In this document: one piece after another, positions 1 to 9,694 of the stretch
Numbering within the stretch: the stretch's first letter is position 1
Layout of the letters: the number at the start of each line of letters is the position of its first letter
Assembly: GCF_003258945.1 (NCBI RefSeq)
Contig: NZ_QLIX01000003.1
Span: 62,001-126,000 of the forward strand
DNA length: 64,000 bases
Reading direction: 5' to 3'
From: Roseicella frigidaeris
GTDB taxonomy: Bacteria; Pseudomonadota; Alphaproteobacteria; Acetobacterales; Acetobacteraceae
The notes under the pieces: model-generated
Databases searched by the model: none
What the model was told of the DNA's origin: nothing
Seen by the model: the letters and a program-made list of their open reading frames with translations, nothing else
Position numbers and translations under genes: made by a program

Positions 1-834
1 CTCACCCATCCGGAATACACGCGCGTGCCGCAGATCGCCCGGCACGCCGCGCGCATCGCCAATGTCGCGGCGCTCGCGGACGGCATCATCGTGAACTCGG
101 CGGCAACCGAATCCGTGCTGCTCGACCATCTCGCCCGGCATGGCCGGGTGCCGCCCATCGCCATCGCGCCGCTCGGCACGCGGCCGATGCGCGCCCCCGC
201 CGCCGCCCTGCCGACCGAGCCCTATTTCGTCTGCATCGGCACCGTCGAGCCGCGCAAGAACCACCACCTGCTGCTGCATCTCTGGCGCGAGCTCGCCGCC
301 GAGGGGCGCCAGGGCCCGCGCCTGCTGCTCTGCGGCCGCCGCGGCTGGGAGAACGAGAACGTGCTGGACCTGCTCGAACGCTGCACCGGGCTGCGCGGCC
401 TGGTGCGGGAGCTCGGCGCGGTGCCGGATGCCGAGGTGACCGCGCTGCTCGCCGGCGCCCGCGCCCTGCTCTTCCCGAGCTTCGCCGAGGGCTACGGCCT
501 GCCGGTCGCCGAGGCGCTGGCGCTCGGCACCCCCGTGCTCTGCAGCGACCTGCCGGCGCTGCGCGAGGTGGGCGGCGCCGTCCCCGACTATCTCGACCCG
601 CTCGATGGCCCCGGCTGGCGCCGCGCCATCCTCGACTACGCCGCGCCCGACAGCCCCGCCCGCGCCGCCCAGCTCGCCCGCCTGCCGGGCTGGACCATGC
701 CGAGCTGGGACGCGCATTTCGATGAGGTGGATGCCTTGCTCGCGCATGTGACCGCTGAGGCCGAGCCGATGCTCGCCGAGACCCCGCGGCGCCGTCGCGG
801 CGAGCCCTCCCTCGCCGGCGCCACGCCGGCATGA
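1..834 (+). CDS. Glycosyltransferase family 4, C-terminal part (5' end outside window)
   Basis: The reading frame is open from base 1, so the gene begins upstream of the window; an internal GTG at 25 is probably not the start. About 277 residues are visible, covering the C-terminal Rossmann half of a GT-B enzyme. The nucleotide-sugar-binding signature GTVEPRKNHH is followed near the C terminus by an EX7E motif (EGYGLPVAE) and the family-typical ALGTPVLCSDLPALREVGG stretch. It should transfer a sugar from a nucleotide sugar to a growing glycan at the cytoplasmic face of the membrane. Its stop overlaps the start of the polyketide synthase (ATGA at 831), so the two are probably co-translated and this belongs to the polysaccharide locus. 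Donor and acceptor cannot be told from sequence. Confidence 0.9.
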   Translation, partial: LTHPEYTRVPQIARHAARIANVAALADGIIVNSAATESVLLDHLARHGRVPPIAIAPLGTRPMRAPAAALPTEPYFVCIGTVEPRKNHHLLLHLWRELAAEGRQGPRLLLCGRRGWENENVLDLLERCTGLRGLVRELGAVPDAEVTALLAGARALLFPSFAEGYGLPVAEALALGTPVLCSDLPALREVGGAVPDYLDPLDGPGWRRAILDYAAPDSPARAAQLARLPGWTMPSWDAHFDEVDALLAHVTAEAEPMLAETPRRRRGEPSLAGATPA

Positions 835-3800
835 GGGCGGGCATGAAGAATGGCGGGGGGCACCGCGCCCCGCGGCGCGGCGCGCAGCCCATCGCCATCC
901 TCGGCGCCGCCTGCCGGCTGCCGGGCGCGCCGGACCTCGACGCCTATTGGCGCCTGCTCGCCGAGGGCCGGGACGCCGTCACCAGCGTGCCGGCGGACCG
1001 CTTCGCCCAGGCCGCCTTCCTGCATCCGCGGCGCGGCGAGCCGGGCAAGTCCTACACCTTCGCCGCCGGCACGCTCGGCGACGTCGCCGGCTTCGATCCC
1101 GGCGCCTTCGGCATCTCGCCGCGCGAGGCCGCCGAGATGGACCCGCAGCAGCGCCTGCTGCTGGAAGTCGCGGCCGAGGCGATGGAGGATGCCGGCCTCG
1201 CCCCCGGGGCGCTCGCCGGCAGCCAGGCCGGCGTCTTCGTCGGCGGCTCGCTGACCGATTTCGGCGACCTGCGCCAGGCCGATGCCGCCGCCGCCGACCG
1301 CTACTTCATGACCGGCGGCGCGCTGTCGATCCTCGCCAACCGCATCGGCAACGTCTTCGACCTGCGCGGCCCGGCGCAGACCATCGACACCGCCTGCTCC
1401 TCCTCCCTCGTCGCCCTGCACCTGGCCTGCGAGGCGCTGCGCGCCGGCCGCATCCCGCTGGCGCTGGCCGGCGGCGTGAACCTGCTGCTCTCGCCCTATC
1501 CCTTCATCGGCTTCGCCCGCGCCGGCATGCTCTCGCCGCAGGGGCGCTGCCACGCCTTCGATGCCCGCGCCGACGGCTATGTGCGGGCGGAGGGCGCGGG
1601 CCTCGTCCTGCTGAAGCCGCTCGCCGCCGCGCTGGCGGATGGCGATGCGATCCGCGGCGTCATCCTGGCCAGCGGCGTCAACGCCGCCGGCCGCACCATG
1701 GGCATCTCGCTGCCGAGCCAGCCGGCGCAGCAGGCGCTGCTCGAGCAGGTGCTGGCCGAGGCCGGCATCGATCCCGCGCGCATCGGCTATTTCGAGGCGC
1801 ATGGCACCGGCACCGCCGCCGGCGACCCGATCGAGGCGACGGCGATCGGCAACGCCATCGGCCGCCGCCGCGGCGGCCCGGCGCTGCCGATCGGCTCGGT
1901 GAAGACCAATATCGGCCATACCGAGCCGGCCTCGGGCATCGCCGGCCTGCTGAAGGCCATGCTGGTGCTGCAGGAGGGCCGCATCCCGCCCTCGCTGCAC
2001 CACGAGAGGCCGAACCCGGCCATCGACTTCGCCGGCCTCGGCCTGCGCGTCGCCACCAGCCTGGAGCCGCTGCCGCACCGCCAGCGCGCCGTCGCCGGGG
2101 TGAACAGCTTCGGCTTCGGCGGCACCAATGCCTGCGTGCTGCTCGGCGCCGCGCCGGCGCCGAGGCCGGCGGCGGAGACGCCGGCGCGGCTGCCGCCGCT
2201 GCTGCTCTCGGCCCGCAGCGCCGGCGCGCTGGGGGCGCTGGCGCGCACCTGGCAGGCGCGGCTCGCCGCGACGCCGCCCGCCGCCCTGCCGGCGCTGCTG
2301 CGCGGCGCGGCGCGGCATCGCGGCCCCTGGCCGCAGCGGCTCGCCCTGCGCGGCGAGACGCCCGCCGCCCTCGCCGAGGGCCTCGCCGCCTGGCAGGCTG
2401 GCGAGGCCGCCGCCGCGGCGCAAGGCCAGGCCGCGCCCGGCCGCGGCATCGCCTTCGTCTTCAGCGGCAACGGCGCGCCCTTCCCCGGCATGGGCCAGGC
2501 GCCGCTCGCCGGCAACGCCGCCTTCGCCGCCGCCATCGCCGAGGCGGATGCCGCCCTCGCCCCGCTGCTCGGCTGGTCGGTCGCGGCGCGCCTCGCCGCC
2601 GGCGTCACCGCCGAGGCGCTGGCCAGCAGCGACGTCGCCCAGCCGCTGCTCTTCGCCATGCAGCTCGGCATCGTGGCCGCCCTCGCCGCCGAGGGCATCC
2701 GCCCCGCCCTCTGCCTCGGCCATTCGGTCGGCGAGGTGGCGGCGGCGACCGTCGCCGGGCTGCTGCCCCTCGCCGCCGCCGCCCGCCTCGTCACCGCCCG
2801 CAGCCGGCACCAGGCCGCCACCCGCGGCGAGGGGCGCATGGCCGCGCTCGGCGCCTCGGTGGAGGCGGCGCGGCCGGTCCTCGCCGGGCTCGGCACCCTC
2901 GCGGGCCGCGGCGTCGAGATCGCCGCCGTCAACGCGCCGGAGAGCCTGACCGTCGCCGGCCCGGCGCCGCTGCTCGCCCGCCTCGCCGAGGCGGCGGCGG
3001 AGCGGCACTGGAGCTTCGTCGGCCTCGATCTCGACTACGCCTTCCACAGCGCCGCCATGGACCGGCTGCGCGAGGGGCTGCTGGACGACCTCGCCGGCCT
3101 CGCCGGCGTGGCGGCGCCGCTGCCGATGCTCTCGACCGTCACCGGCGCGCCGCTGGCGCCCGGGGACTGCACCGCCGACTACTGGTGGCGGAACCTGCGC
3201 GAGCCGGTGCAATTCCGCGCCGGGGTCGAGCGCGCGCTGGCCGAGGGCCCCTGCCTGTTCCTCGAGATCGGCCCCAACCCGGTGCTGCAGGGCTATCTGC
3301 GGGACACGCTGCGCGCCGCCGGGGCCGAGGCGGCGATCCTGCCGAGCCTGTCGCGCCGCGACCCGGCGCCCGATCCCTTCCCCGGCATCGCCGACCGCGC
3401 CTGGACCCGCGGCGCCGATCCGCGCTCCGGCCCGGCCTTCGCCGGCCCGGCGGCGCGGCGCGGCCTGCCGCACACGCCCTTCGACCAGCAGCCCAGCTGG
3501 TACGCCCCGACCACCGAGGCGGCGAATGCCATCGGCCCGGTCGAGGAGCATCCGCTGCTCGGCTTCCGGCGCGGCGCCGAGCCCGGCGAGTGGACGCGCC
3601 ATGTCGACACCACGCTCGATCCCTGGCTGGCGGATCACCGCCTCGCCGGCCAGGCGGTGCTGCCGGCGGCGGCGATGTGGGAGATGGCGCTCGCCGCCCT
3701 CCGCGCCCGGCACCCCGAGGCGCCGGCCTTCGAGCTGCGCGAGGCGGCGATCCATGCCCCCCTGCCGCTGGAGGCGGAGCAGGCGCGCGAGCTGCGCGCC

Positions 3801-6800
3801 CGGCTCGACCCCGCCGGCCGCTTCACCCTGGACTCCCGCCGCCGCCTCGCGCCCGAGCCCTGGACGCTGCATCTGGAGGCCGAGCTGGCGGTGCTGCCGG
3901 ACCTGCCCCCGTCCGGCCCGCCGGCGCCGGTGCACGGCCTGCCGCTGGAGGGCGAGGCGGTGCGCGCCCTCGCCCTCGCCGCCGGGCTGCATTACGGCCC
4001 GGCCTTCGAATCCCTCGACCATGCGGTGATCGATGCCGGCGCCGGCCGCGCCGCGGTGCGGCTGCGCGGGCCCGAGGCGGCGCCGCCCGACGCGCCCTGG
4101 CTGCTGCACCCGGCGCGGCTCGACGGCGCCCTGCAGGGGCTGGTCGGGCTGCTCGCCGGGCAGCCGGCCGAGGCCGGCAGCGGCCTGGTGCCGGTGCGGC
4201 TCGCCCGGCTGGTCTGCCGCCGCGGCGCCGGCCCGATCGAATCCGCCGAGATCCGCCTGACCCATCGCGGCGAGCGCAGCGCCGCGGCCGACCTGCTGCT
4301 GCGCGACGCGCTCGGCGCCCCGGTCGCGGTGCTGGAGGGCTGCACCCTGCAGCGCATCCGCCTGCCCGGCCGCGCCGATCCGGCCGAGGGCGCCTTCGAC
4401 CTCGCCCTGCGGCCGAGCCTGCCGCTGCCGGGCCAGGATGGCGCGCGGCGCCCCGGCCTCGCCCCCTGCCTCGAGGCGGCGCGGCGCCAGGATGCGGCGC
4501 TCGACCTCGGCGAGACCGCGATCCTGCTGGAGGGCTTCAGCGCCGCCGCCGCGCATGCCGCGCTCCTGGCCAGCCCCTCCGGCACTCCCCATGGCGGGCC
4601 GCAGGCGCGGGCGCTGCTCGAGGAGCTGGCCAAAGGCGGCCTCGCCGCCCCCGGCCCGGCCGGGCTGCGGCCGGTGCCCGATGCCGACCTGCCGCCGGCG
4701 GTCGAGATCTGGCGCCAGGTGCTGCTGGAGCAGCCGGGCCTCGCCCCCGACCTCGCCTGGATGGCGCTCGCCGCCGAGCGCCTGCCGCAGACGCTCACCG
4801 ACTGGCAGGCGCCGGCCGATGCCGCGCTCGCCGCCGATCCGCCGCCGAACGCCGCCGGCCAGATCCGCCTCGGCGCGGTGCTGGCCGAGGCCCTCGCCGC
4901 CTTCGCCGCCGCCTGGCCGGCGGAGCTGCCGCTGCGCGTGCTCGAGGTCGGCGCCGGCCCCGGCCCGCTGACCACGCGCCTGGCCGCGACGCTGGCCGCC
5001 TCGGGGCGGCAGGTGCAGTTCACCGCCGCCAGCCTGCCCGGCCGGCCGGCGCCCGGCCTGCCGGCGCCGGCCGCCAATCTCGACCATGCCGCGGCGAGCT
5101 GGGACCCGCTCGGCGGCGAGCCGCCGCCGGTCGCCGCCGATCTCGTCCTCGGCCTCGGCCTCGGCGCCCGGCTGCGCGCCGGGCCGCTGCTGCCCGAGGC
5201 GCTGCGCCAGGCCGCGGCGCCGGGCGCCGCGCTGCTGCTGGTCGAGCCGCTGCCCGGGCCGCTGCTCGATCTCTGCTGCGGCCAGGACCCGGCCTGGTGG
5301 TCGGCGCCGGGCGGCGCCTCGCCGCTGCCGGGGCTGGAAGCCTGGCAGGCCGGGCTCGCCGCCGCCGGCTGGGAGGAGGGCAGCGCGCTGACGCTGGCCG
5401 CCGCGCCCTGGCCGGCGGTGCTGCTCGCCGCCCGCGCGCCGGCCGGCGCCGCGGTGCTGGCGGCGCCGACGCTGCGCCGCATCGCCCTCTTCGCCGATGC
5501 GGCGATGGCCGGCCTGCGTCCGGCGCTCGCCGCCGTGCTGCAGGGGCGCGGCGCGACCGTCGCCCAGCACGACCTGGCCGAGGCCGCGCGCATCCCGCCG
5601 GCGGCGCTGCAAGGCAGCCTGGTAGTGGCGCTGGCCGGCGGCGGGGAGGCGCTCGCCGCCAGCCTCGCCGCGCTCGGCCGCCTCGCCGCCGCGGCGGAGG
5701 GGGCGGCGGGCGGCTTCCGCCTGGTCACCCGCGGCGGACAGCAGCCCGAGGCCGGGCGCCACGACCCCGCGGCCGCCGCCCTCTTCGCCTTCGGCCGGGT
5801 GCTCGGCAACGAGCATCCCGCGCTGAAGCCCCGCCGGATCGACCTCGACCCGGCGCTGCCGCCCGAGGCCGCGGCGCGCCGCCTCGCCGGCGAGCTGCTG
5901 GCCGAGGGGGATGGCGAGGCCGAGGTCACGCTCACCCGCGCCGCCCGGCTGGTGCCGCGGCTGCGGCCCGGCCTGCCACCGGCCCCGCCGCCGCGCGGCC
6001 CGGCCCTGCTGCGCATCCGCCAGCCCGGCCAGCTCGGCACGCTGCACTGGGCGCCGCTCGACCTGCCGGCCCCCGGGCCGGGCGAGGTGGCGCTGCGCAT
6101 CGAGGCGGCGGGGCTCAATTTCCGCGACCTGATGTGGGCGCAGGGGTTGCTGCCGGAGGAGGCGCTGCTGCCCGGCTTCGCCGGCCCCGGCCTCGGCATG
6201 GAATGCGCCGGCCTCGTCGAGGCGGTGGGCGAGGGCGTGCCCTTCCGCCCCGGCGAGCGCGTCTTCGGCGTCGCGCCGCGCGCCCTGGCGACGCATGCCG
6301 TGACCCGCGCCGAGGCGCTGGCGCCGCTGCCCGCCGGCATCGACCCGGCGGCCGCGGCGACGGTGCCGGTCGCCTTCATGACCGCGGTGCATGCGCTGGA
6401 GGAGCTGGCGCGGATCGAGCCGGGCGAGCGGCTGCTGGTGCATGGCGGCGCCGGCGCGGTCGGCCTCGCCGCGCTGCAGGTGGCGCTGGGTGCCGGGGCG
6501 CGGGTGGCGGCCACGGCCGGCAGCCCCGCCCGGCGCGCCTTCCTGCGCGCCGCTGGCGCCGAGCTGGTGCTCGACAGCCGCGACCCCGGCTTCGCCGATG
6601 CGCTGCGCGCGCAGTGGCCGGAGGGCGTGGACGTGGTGCTGAACTCGCTGGCCGGCGAGGCGATGGAGCGCTCCATGGCGCTGCTCCGCCCCTTCGGCCG
6701 CTTCCTCGAGCTCGGCAAGCGCGACTTCGCCGAGAACCGCCGGGTCGCGCTCAGGCCGATGCGGCGCAACGTCACCTGGTTCGCGGTGGATGTGGACGAG

Positions 6801-8183
6801 CTGCCGCGGGCCCGGCCGGCGCTGGCCGCGCGGCTGCTGCGCTCCATCGCCGACCGGCTGGAGCAGGGCCGCTTCCGCCCGCTGCCGGCGACCGAGCACG
6901 CCGCCGCCGAGGTCGAGACCGCCTTCCGCACGCTGCAGGCGAGCGGGCATATCGGCAAGCTGGTGGTGCGGCCGCCGGCGCCGGCCGCGGCGGCGCGGCG
7001 GGCGCATCCGCTGCGCGACGCCGCCCGCGGCACGGTGGTGGTGGTCGGCGGCACCGCGGGCTTCGGCCTCGCCACGGCGCGCTGGCTGGCGGCCGAGGGC
7101 GTGCGGCACCTGGCGCTGGTCTCGCGCCGCGGCGCCGCGACGCCCGGCCTCGAGGCGGCGATGCGCGAGATGGCGGCGCAGGGGGCGGCGGTGACGCCCG
7201 TCGCCTGCGACGCCACCGACCCGGCCGCGCTCGCCGCCGCGCTGCGCGGCATCCGCGCCGGCCTGCCGCCGATCCGCGGCGTGGTGCATGCCGCGGCCCA
7301 TATGGCCGATGGCGCGGCGGCGGCGATGGAGCCGGCGCGGGTGGCGGCGGTGCTGGCGGCCAAGCTGGCGGTCGCCGAATCCCTCGATGCGCTGACCGCC
7401 GAGGACCCGCTGGCGCTGTTCCTGCTGTTCGGCTCGGCGGTGGTCGCGGTCGGCAATCCCGGCCAGGGCGCCTATGTCGCGGCCAATGCCGGGCTGGAGG
7501 CGATCGCCCGCCGCCGCCGCGCCGCCGGCCGGCCGGCGCAGGTCGTCGCCTGGGGGCCGATCGCCGATGCCGGGATGCTGGCCGGGGATGCGGCGACCGC
7601 CGCCATCCTCGCCCGCCGCCTCGGCGCCACGCCGCTGCCGGCCGCCGAGGCGCTGGCGACCTTGCCGGCGCTGCTCGAGGCGGGGGCCGCCCAGGGGCCA
7701 GCGGTGCTCGGCCAGGCCCGGCTCGCCTGGGACGAGGCGCGCGCCGCGCTCGCCATCCTCGACGAGCCCTGCTTCGCCGCGGTGCGCGGCGGCGCCGCGC
7801 CGCCGGGCGATGCCGCCGACCTGAAGGCGCGGCTGCGCGAGGCGCCGGAGACGGAGGCGCTCGGCCTGCTGCGCGAGGCGCTGAGCGCCGAGCTCGGCCG
7901 CATCCTGCGGCTGCCGCCCGGCGCGGTGCCGGCCGAGGCGCCGCTCGGCGGCCTCGGCCTCGACAGCCTCGGCGGCATGGAGCTGCGTCTGGGGCTGGAG
8001 CAGCGGCTCGGCATGCCGGTGCCGCTCTCGGCGGTGACCGACACGCTGACGGTGGACAGCCTGGCCCGCCGGCTCGCCGGCGCGCTGCGCAACAGCCAGG
8101 CCTCGGAGGCGGCGGCGGTGGAGGCGATGCTCGCGGCGCATGAGCCGCCCGCCCCGGCGGAACCCGCCGTGAGGGCGGCATGA
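831..8183 (+). CDS. Type I polyketide / fatty-acid synthase, RkpA-like, KS-AT-DH-(MT)-ER-KR-ACP
   Basis: A 2450-residue single-module, fully reducing synthase. Visible in order: ketosynthase (about 18-440; DTACSSS with Cys189, EAHGTGT His324, KTNIGH His363); acyltransferase (about 540-860; GHSVGE Ser632, with AFHS nearer the malonyl type); dehydratase (about 905-1190; DHRLAGQAVLP with His936); a SAM-methyltransferase-like segment with LEVGAGPG near 1371, possibly degenerate; enoyl reductase (about 1725-2040; GAGAVG); ketoreductase (about 2060-2240; Tyr2215 in GQGAYVAAN); and ACP (GLDSLG, phosphopantetheine Ser2379). No thioesterase or reductase follows, so release must be in trans, most simply by the overlapping alpha-oxoamine synthase. 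Domain order and neighbours resemble RkpA of the Sinorhizobium meliloti K-antigen locus. Start 831 overlaps the previous stop; ATG 843 is an alternative. Product chain length is unknown. Confidence 0.93.
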   Translation: MRAGMKNGGGHRAPRRGAQPIAILGAACRLPGAPDLDAYWRLLAEGRDAVTSVPADRFAQAAFLHPRRGEPGKSYTFAAGTLGDVAGFDPGAFGISPREAAEMDPQQRLLLEVAAEAMEDAGLAPGALAGSQAGVFVGGSLTDFGDLRQADAAAADRYFMTGGALSILANRIGNVFDLRGPAQTIDTACSSSLVALHLACEALRAGRIPLALAGGVNLLLSPYPFIGFARAGMLSPQGRCHAFDARADGYVRAEGAGLVLLKPLAAALADGDAIRGVILASGVNAAGRTMGISLPSQPAQQALLEQVLAEAGIDPARIGYFEAHGTGTAAGDPIEATAIGNAIGRRRGGPALPIGSVKTNIGHTEPASGIAGLLKAMLVLQEGRIPPSLHHERPNPAIDFAGLGLRVATSLEPLPHRQRAVAGVNSFGFGGTNACVLLGAAPAPRPAAETPARLPPLLLSARSAGALGALARTWQARLAATPPAALPALLRGAARHRGPWPQRLALRGETPAALAEGLAAWQAGEAAAAAQGQAAPGRGIAFVFSGNGAPFPGMGQAPLAGNAAFAAAIAEADAALAPLLGWSVAARLAAGVTAEALASSDVAQPLLFAMQLGIVAALAAEGIRPALCLGHSVGEVAAATVAGLLPLAAAARLVTARSRHQAATRGEGRMAALGASVEAARPVLAGLGTLAGRGVEIAAVNAPESLTVAGPAPLLARLAEAAAERHWSFVGLDLDYAFHSAAMDRLREGLLDDLAGLAGVAAPLPMLSTVTGAPLAPGDCTADYWWRNLREPVQFRAGVERALAEGPCLFLEIGPNPVLQGYLRDTLRAAGAEAAILPSLSRRDPAPDPFPGIADRAWTRGADPRSGPAFAGPAARRGLPHTPFDQQPSWYAPTTEAANAIGPVEEHPLLGFRRGAEPGEWTRHVDTTLDPWLADHRLAGQAVLPAAAMWEMALAALRARHPEAPAFELREAAIHAPLPLEAEQARELRARLDPAGRFTLDSRRRLAPEPWTLHLEAELAVLPDLPPSGPPAPVHGLPLEGEAVRALALAAGLHYGPAFESLDHAVIDAGAGRAAVRLRGPEAAPPDAPWLLHPARLDGALQGLVGLLAGQPAEAGSGLVPVRLARLVCRRGAGPIESAEIRLTHRGERSAAADLLLRDALGAPVAVLEGCTLQRIRLPGRADPAEGAFDLALRPSLPLPGQDGARRPGLAPCLEAARRQDAALDLGETAILLEGFSAAAAHAALLASPSGTPHGGPQARALLEELAKGGLAAPGPAGLRPVPDADLPPAVEIWRQVLLEQPGLAPDLAWMALAAERLPQTLTDWQAPADAALAADPPPNAAGQIRLGAVLAEALAAFAAAWPAELPLRVLEVGAGPGPLTTRLAATLAASGRQVQFTAASLPGRPAPGLPAPAANLDHAAASWDPLGGEPPPVAADLVLGLGLGARLRAGPLLPEALRQAAAPGAALLLVEPLPGPLLDLCCGQDPAWWSAPGGASPLPGLEAWQAGLAAAGWEEGSALTLAAAPWPAVLLAARAPAGAAVLAAPTLRRIALFADAAMAGLRPALAAVLQGRGATVAQHDLAEAARIPPAALQGSLVVALAGGGEALAASLAALGRLAAAAEGAAGGFRLVTRGGQQPEAGRHDPAAAALFAFGRVLGNEHPALKPRRIDLDPALPPEAAARRLAGELLAEGDGEAEVTLTRAARLVPRLRPGLPPAPPPRGPALLRIRQPGQLGTLHWAPLDLPAPGPGEVALRIEAAGLNFRDLMWAQGLLPEEALLPGFAGPGLGMECAGLVEAVGEGVPFRPGERVFGVAPRALATHAVTRAEALAPLPAGIDPAAAATVPVAFMTAVHALEELARIEPGERLLVHGGAGAVGLAALQVALGAGARVAATAGSPARRAFLRAAGAELVLDSRDPGFADALRAQWPEGVDVVLNSLAGEAMERSMALLRPFGRFLELGKRDFAENRRVALRPMRRNVTWFAVDVDELPRARPALAARLLRSIADRLEQGRFRPLPATEHAAAEVETAFRTLQASGHIGKLVVRPPAPAAAARRAHPLRDAARGTVVVVGGTAGFGLATARWLAAEGVRHLALVSRRGAATPGLEAAMREMAAQGAAVTPVACDATDPAALAAALRGIRAGLPPIRGVVHAAAHMADGAAAAMEPARVAAVLAAKLAVAESLDALTAEDPLALFLLFGSAVVAVGNPGQGAYVAANAGLEAIARRRRAAGRPAQVVAWGPIADAGMLAGDAATAAILARRLGATPLPAAEALATLPALLEAGAAQGPAVLGQARLAWDEARAALAILDEPCFAAVRGGAAPPGDAADLKARLREAPETEALGLLREALSAELGRILRLPPGAVPAEAPLGGLGLDSLGGMELRLGLEQRLGMPVPLSAVTDTLTVDSLARRLAGALRNSQASEAAAVEAMLAAHEPPAPAEPAVRAA

Positions 8184-9511
8184 GCGGCGGGTCGAAGCCG
8201 GGCTTCGGCCTCTCGGCCAATGCCCGGGCGGCGCTGCTGCAGCGCCTGTCGCGGCGCAGCGGCGAGGCGGCGGAGGCGGCGCCGGCGGAAAGCCCGGGCC
8301 GCGACCTCGCCACCCTGCCGGGGCTGCGCGACCTCGAGATGGTGCGCCAGGCCGGCGCCGCGCTCGGGCTGGAGAGCCCGTATTTCCGGCCGCATGAGGG
8401 CGTCGCCGGCGCCCGCACGGCGATCGGCGGCGCGCCCTACCTGAACTTCGCCTCCTACAACTATCTCGGCCTCAATGGCGATCCGCGCATCACCGGCGCG
8501 GCCAAGGCGGCAATCGACCGGCACGGCGTCTCCGCCTCCGCCTCCCGCCTCGCCTCCGGCGAGCGGCCGGTGCATGCGGAGCTGGAGGCGGCGCTCGCCG
8601 CCAATTACGCGGCCGAGGCCTGCCTCGCCTTCGTCAGCGGCCATGCGACGAATGTGACGGTGATCGGCCAGATCATGGGCGCGCGGGACCTGATCCTGCA
8701 CGACCAGCTCATCCACAACAGCGCCGCCGAGGGGGCGCGGCTCTCCGGCGCGCGGCGCATCGCCTTCCCGCACAACGACTGGCGCGCCGCCGAGCGCGAG
8801 CTGGCGGCGAACCGGCGCCGGCACGGGCGGGCGCTGATCGTCATCGAGGGGCATTACAGCATGGATGGCGACGCGCCCGACCTGGCGCGCTTCGCCGAGA
8901 TGGCGCGGCAGCACGACGCGCTGCTGATGGTGGACGAGGCGCATGCGCTCGGCGTGCTCGGCGAGACCGGGCGCGGCAGCTTCGAGCATTGCGGCGTGCC
9001 GCCGGATGCGGTGGATATCTGGATGGGCACGCTGTCCAAGACGCTGTCCGGCTGCGGCGGCTACATCGCCGGCCGGCAGGTGCTGATCGACCTGCTGCGG
9101 CATGCGGCACCGGGCTTCGTCTATTCCGTCGGCATGGCGCCGGCGCTGGCCGCCGCCTCGCTCGAATCGCTGCGGGTGATGCAGGCGGAGCCCTGGCGGG
9201 TGCAGCGGCTGCAGGCGAATGCGGCGCTGTTCCTGGCGGTGGCGCGCGAGGCCGGCTTCGACACCGGCCCCTCGGCCGGGCTCGGCATCGTGCCGGTGAT
9301 CCTCGGCAGCTCCGTCGCGGCGGCGCGCATGGCGGCAGCGTTGTTCGAGGCGGGGGTGAACGTGCAGCCGATCCTCTTCCCCGTGGTGCCGGAACGCGCC
9401 GCGCGGCTGCGCTTCTTCCTCTCGGCCGAGCATACCGAGGAGGAGATCCTGCGCACCGTCGCCGCCATGGCCGCCGCCCGCGACGGCACGCCGCTGGCCC
9501 GCGCGGTGTGA
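8180..9511 (+). CDS. PLP-dependent alpha-oxoamine synthase (AONS/SPT/RkpG-like)
   Basis: 443 residues, overlapping the synthase stop by four bases. It is a fold-type I PLP enzyme of the 8-amino-7-oxononanoate synthase / serine palmitoyltransferase family. VDEAHALGVLG carries the cofactor Asp and His, and Lys287 in GTLSKTLSGCGGYIAG is the expected Schiff-base lysine. It has an extra N-terminal segment of roughly 80-100 residues relative to BioF. The family condenses an acyl thioester with an amino acid and releases CO2, giving an alpha-aminoketone. Here the acyl donor is most simply the ACP of the upstream synthase, so this enzyme would off-load the chain as a sphingoid-like amino lipid. That coupling is inference from gene order. 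RkpG of rhizobia is the closest functional comparison. A biotin role is unlikely because no bio genes are nearby. Confidence 0.88.
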   Translation: MSGGSKPGFGLSANARAALLQRLSRRSGEAAEAAPAESPGRDLATLPGLRDLEMVRQAGAALGLESPYFRPHEGVAGARTAIGGAPYLNFASYNYLGLNGDPRITGAAKAAIDRHGVSASASRLASGERPVHAELEAALAANYAAEACLAFVSGHATNVTVIGQIMGARDLILHDQLIHNSAAEGARLSGARRIAFPHNDWRAAERELAANRRRHGRALIVIEGHYSMDGDAPDLARFAEMARQHDALLMVDEAHALGVLGETGRGSFEHCGVPPDAVDIWMGTLSKTLSGCGGYIAGRQVLIDLLRHAAPGFVYSVGMAPALAAASLESLRVMQAEPWRVQRLQANAALFLAVAREAGFDTGPSAGLGIVPVILGSSVAAARMAAALFEAGVNVQPILFPVVPERAARLRFFLSAEHTEEEILRTVAAMAAARDGTPLARAV

Positions 9512-9542
9512 GCGCGCCTTGCAACGCCCATCCCAGCCTGCC

Positions 9543-9694
9543 CCCTCCCGTTGCCCTGCCGCGGCTTCGCCGCGGCAGGCTGTGACGGATTTCGGGCCCG
9601 AGGCGACTCACGGGGCCCCCATGACGGCGCGAAGCGACGTCATGGGGATAAATCTCGGGGCCCCCGCGGCGGCGCGCAGCGACGTCGTGGGGAT
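9543..9694 (+). repeat. Dispersed repeat family A, copy 1 (one box 1, two box 2)
   Basis: Box 1 is a hairpin core CCGCGGCTTCGCCGCGG framed by TTGCCCTG and CAGGCTGTGACG. It is followed by two copies of box 2, each starting GGGGCCCCC, containing GCGACGTC and ending in a short GGGGA run. Both boxes can fold. The last GGGGAT lies just before the ATGATG of the formyltransferase gene, so the repeat appears to supply its ribosome-binding site. Related copies lie at 15529, 16651, 31633 and 43001. Confidence 0.8.

Noticed and set aside
636-8141. A 2501-codon open frame on the minus strand opposite the polyketide synthase
   Set aside because: It is an antisense artefact of GC-rich third positions: arginine-, glycine- and alanine-rich low complexity, no domain, while the plus strand has every expected catalytic motif.
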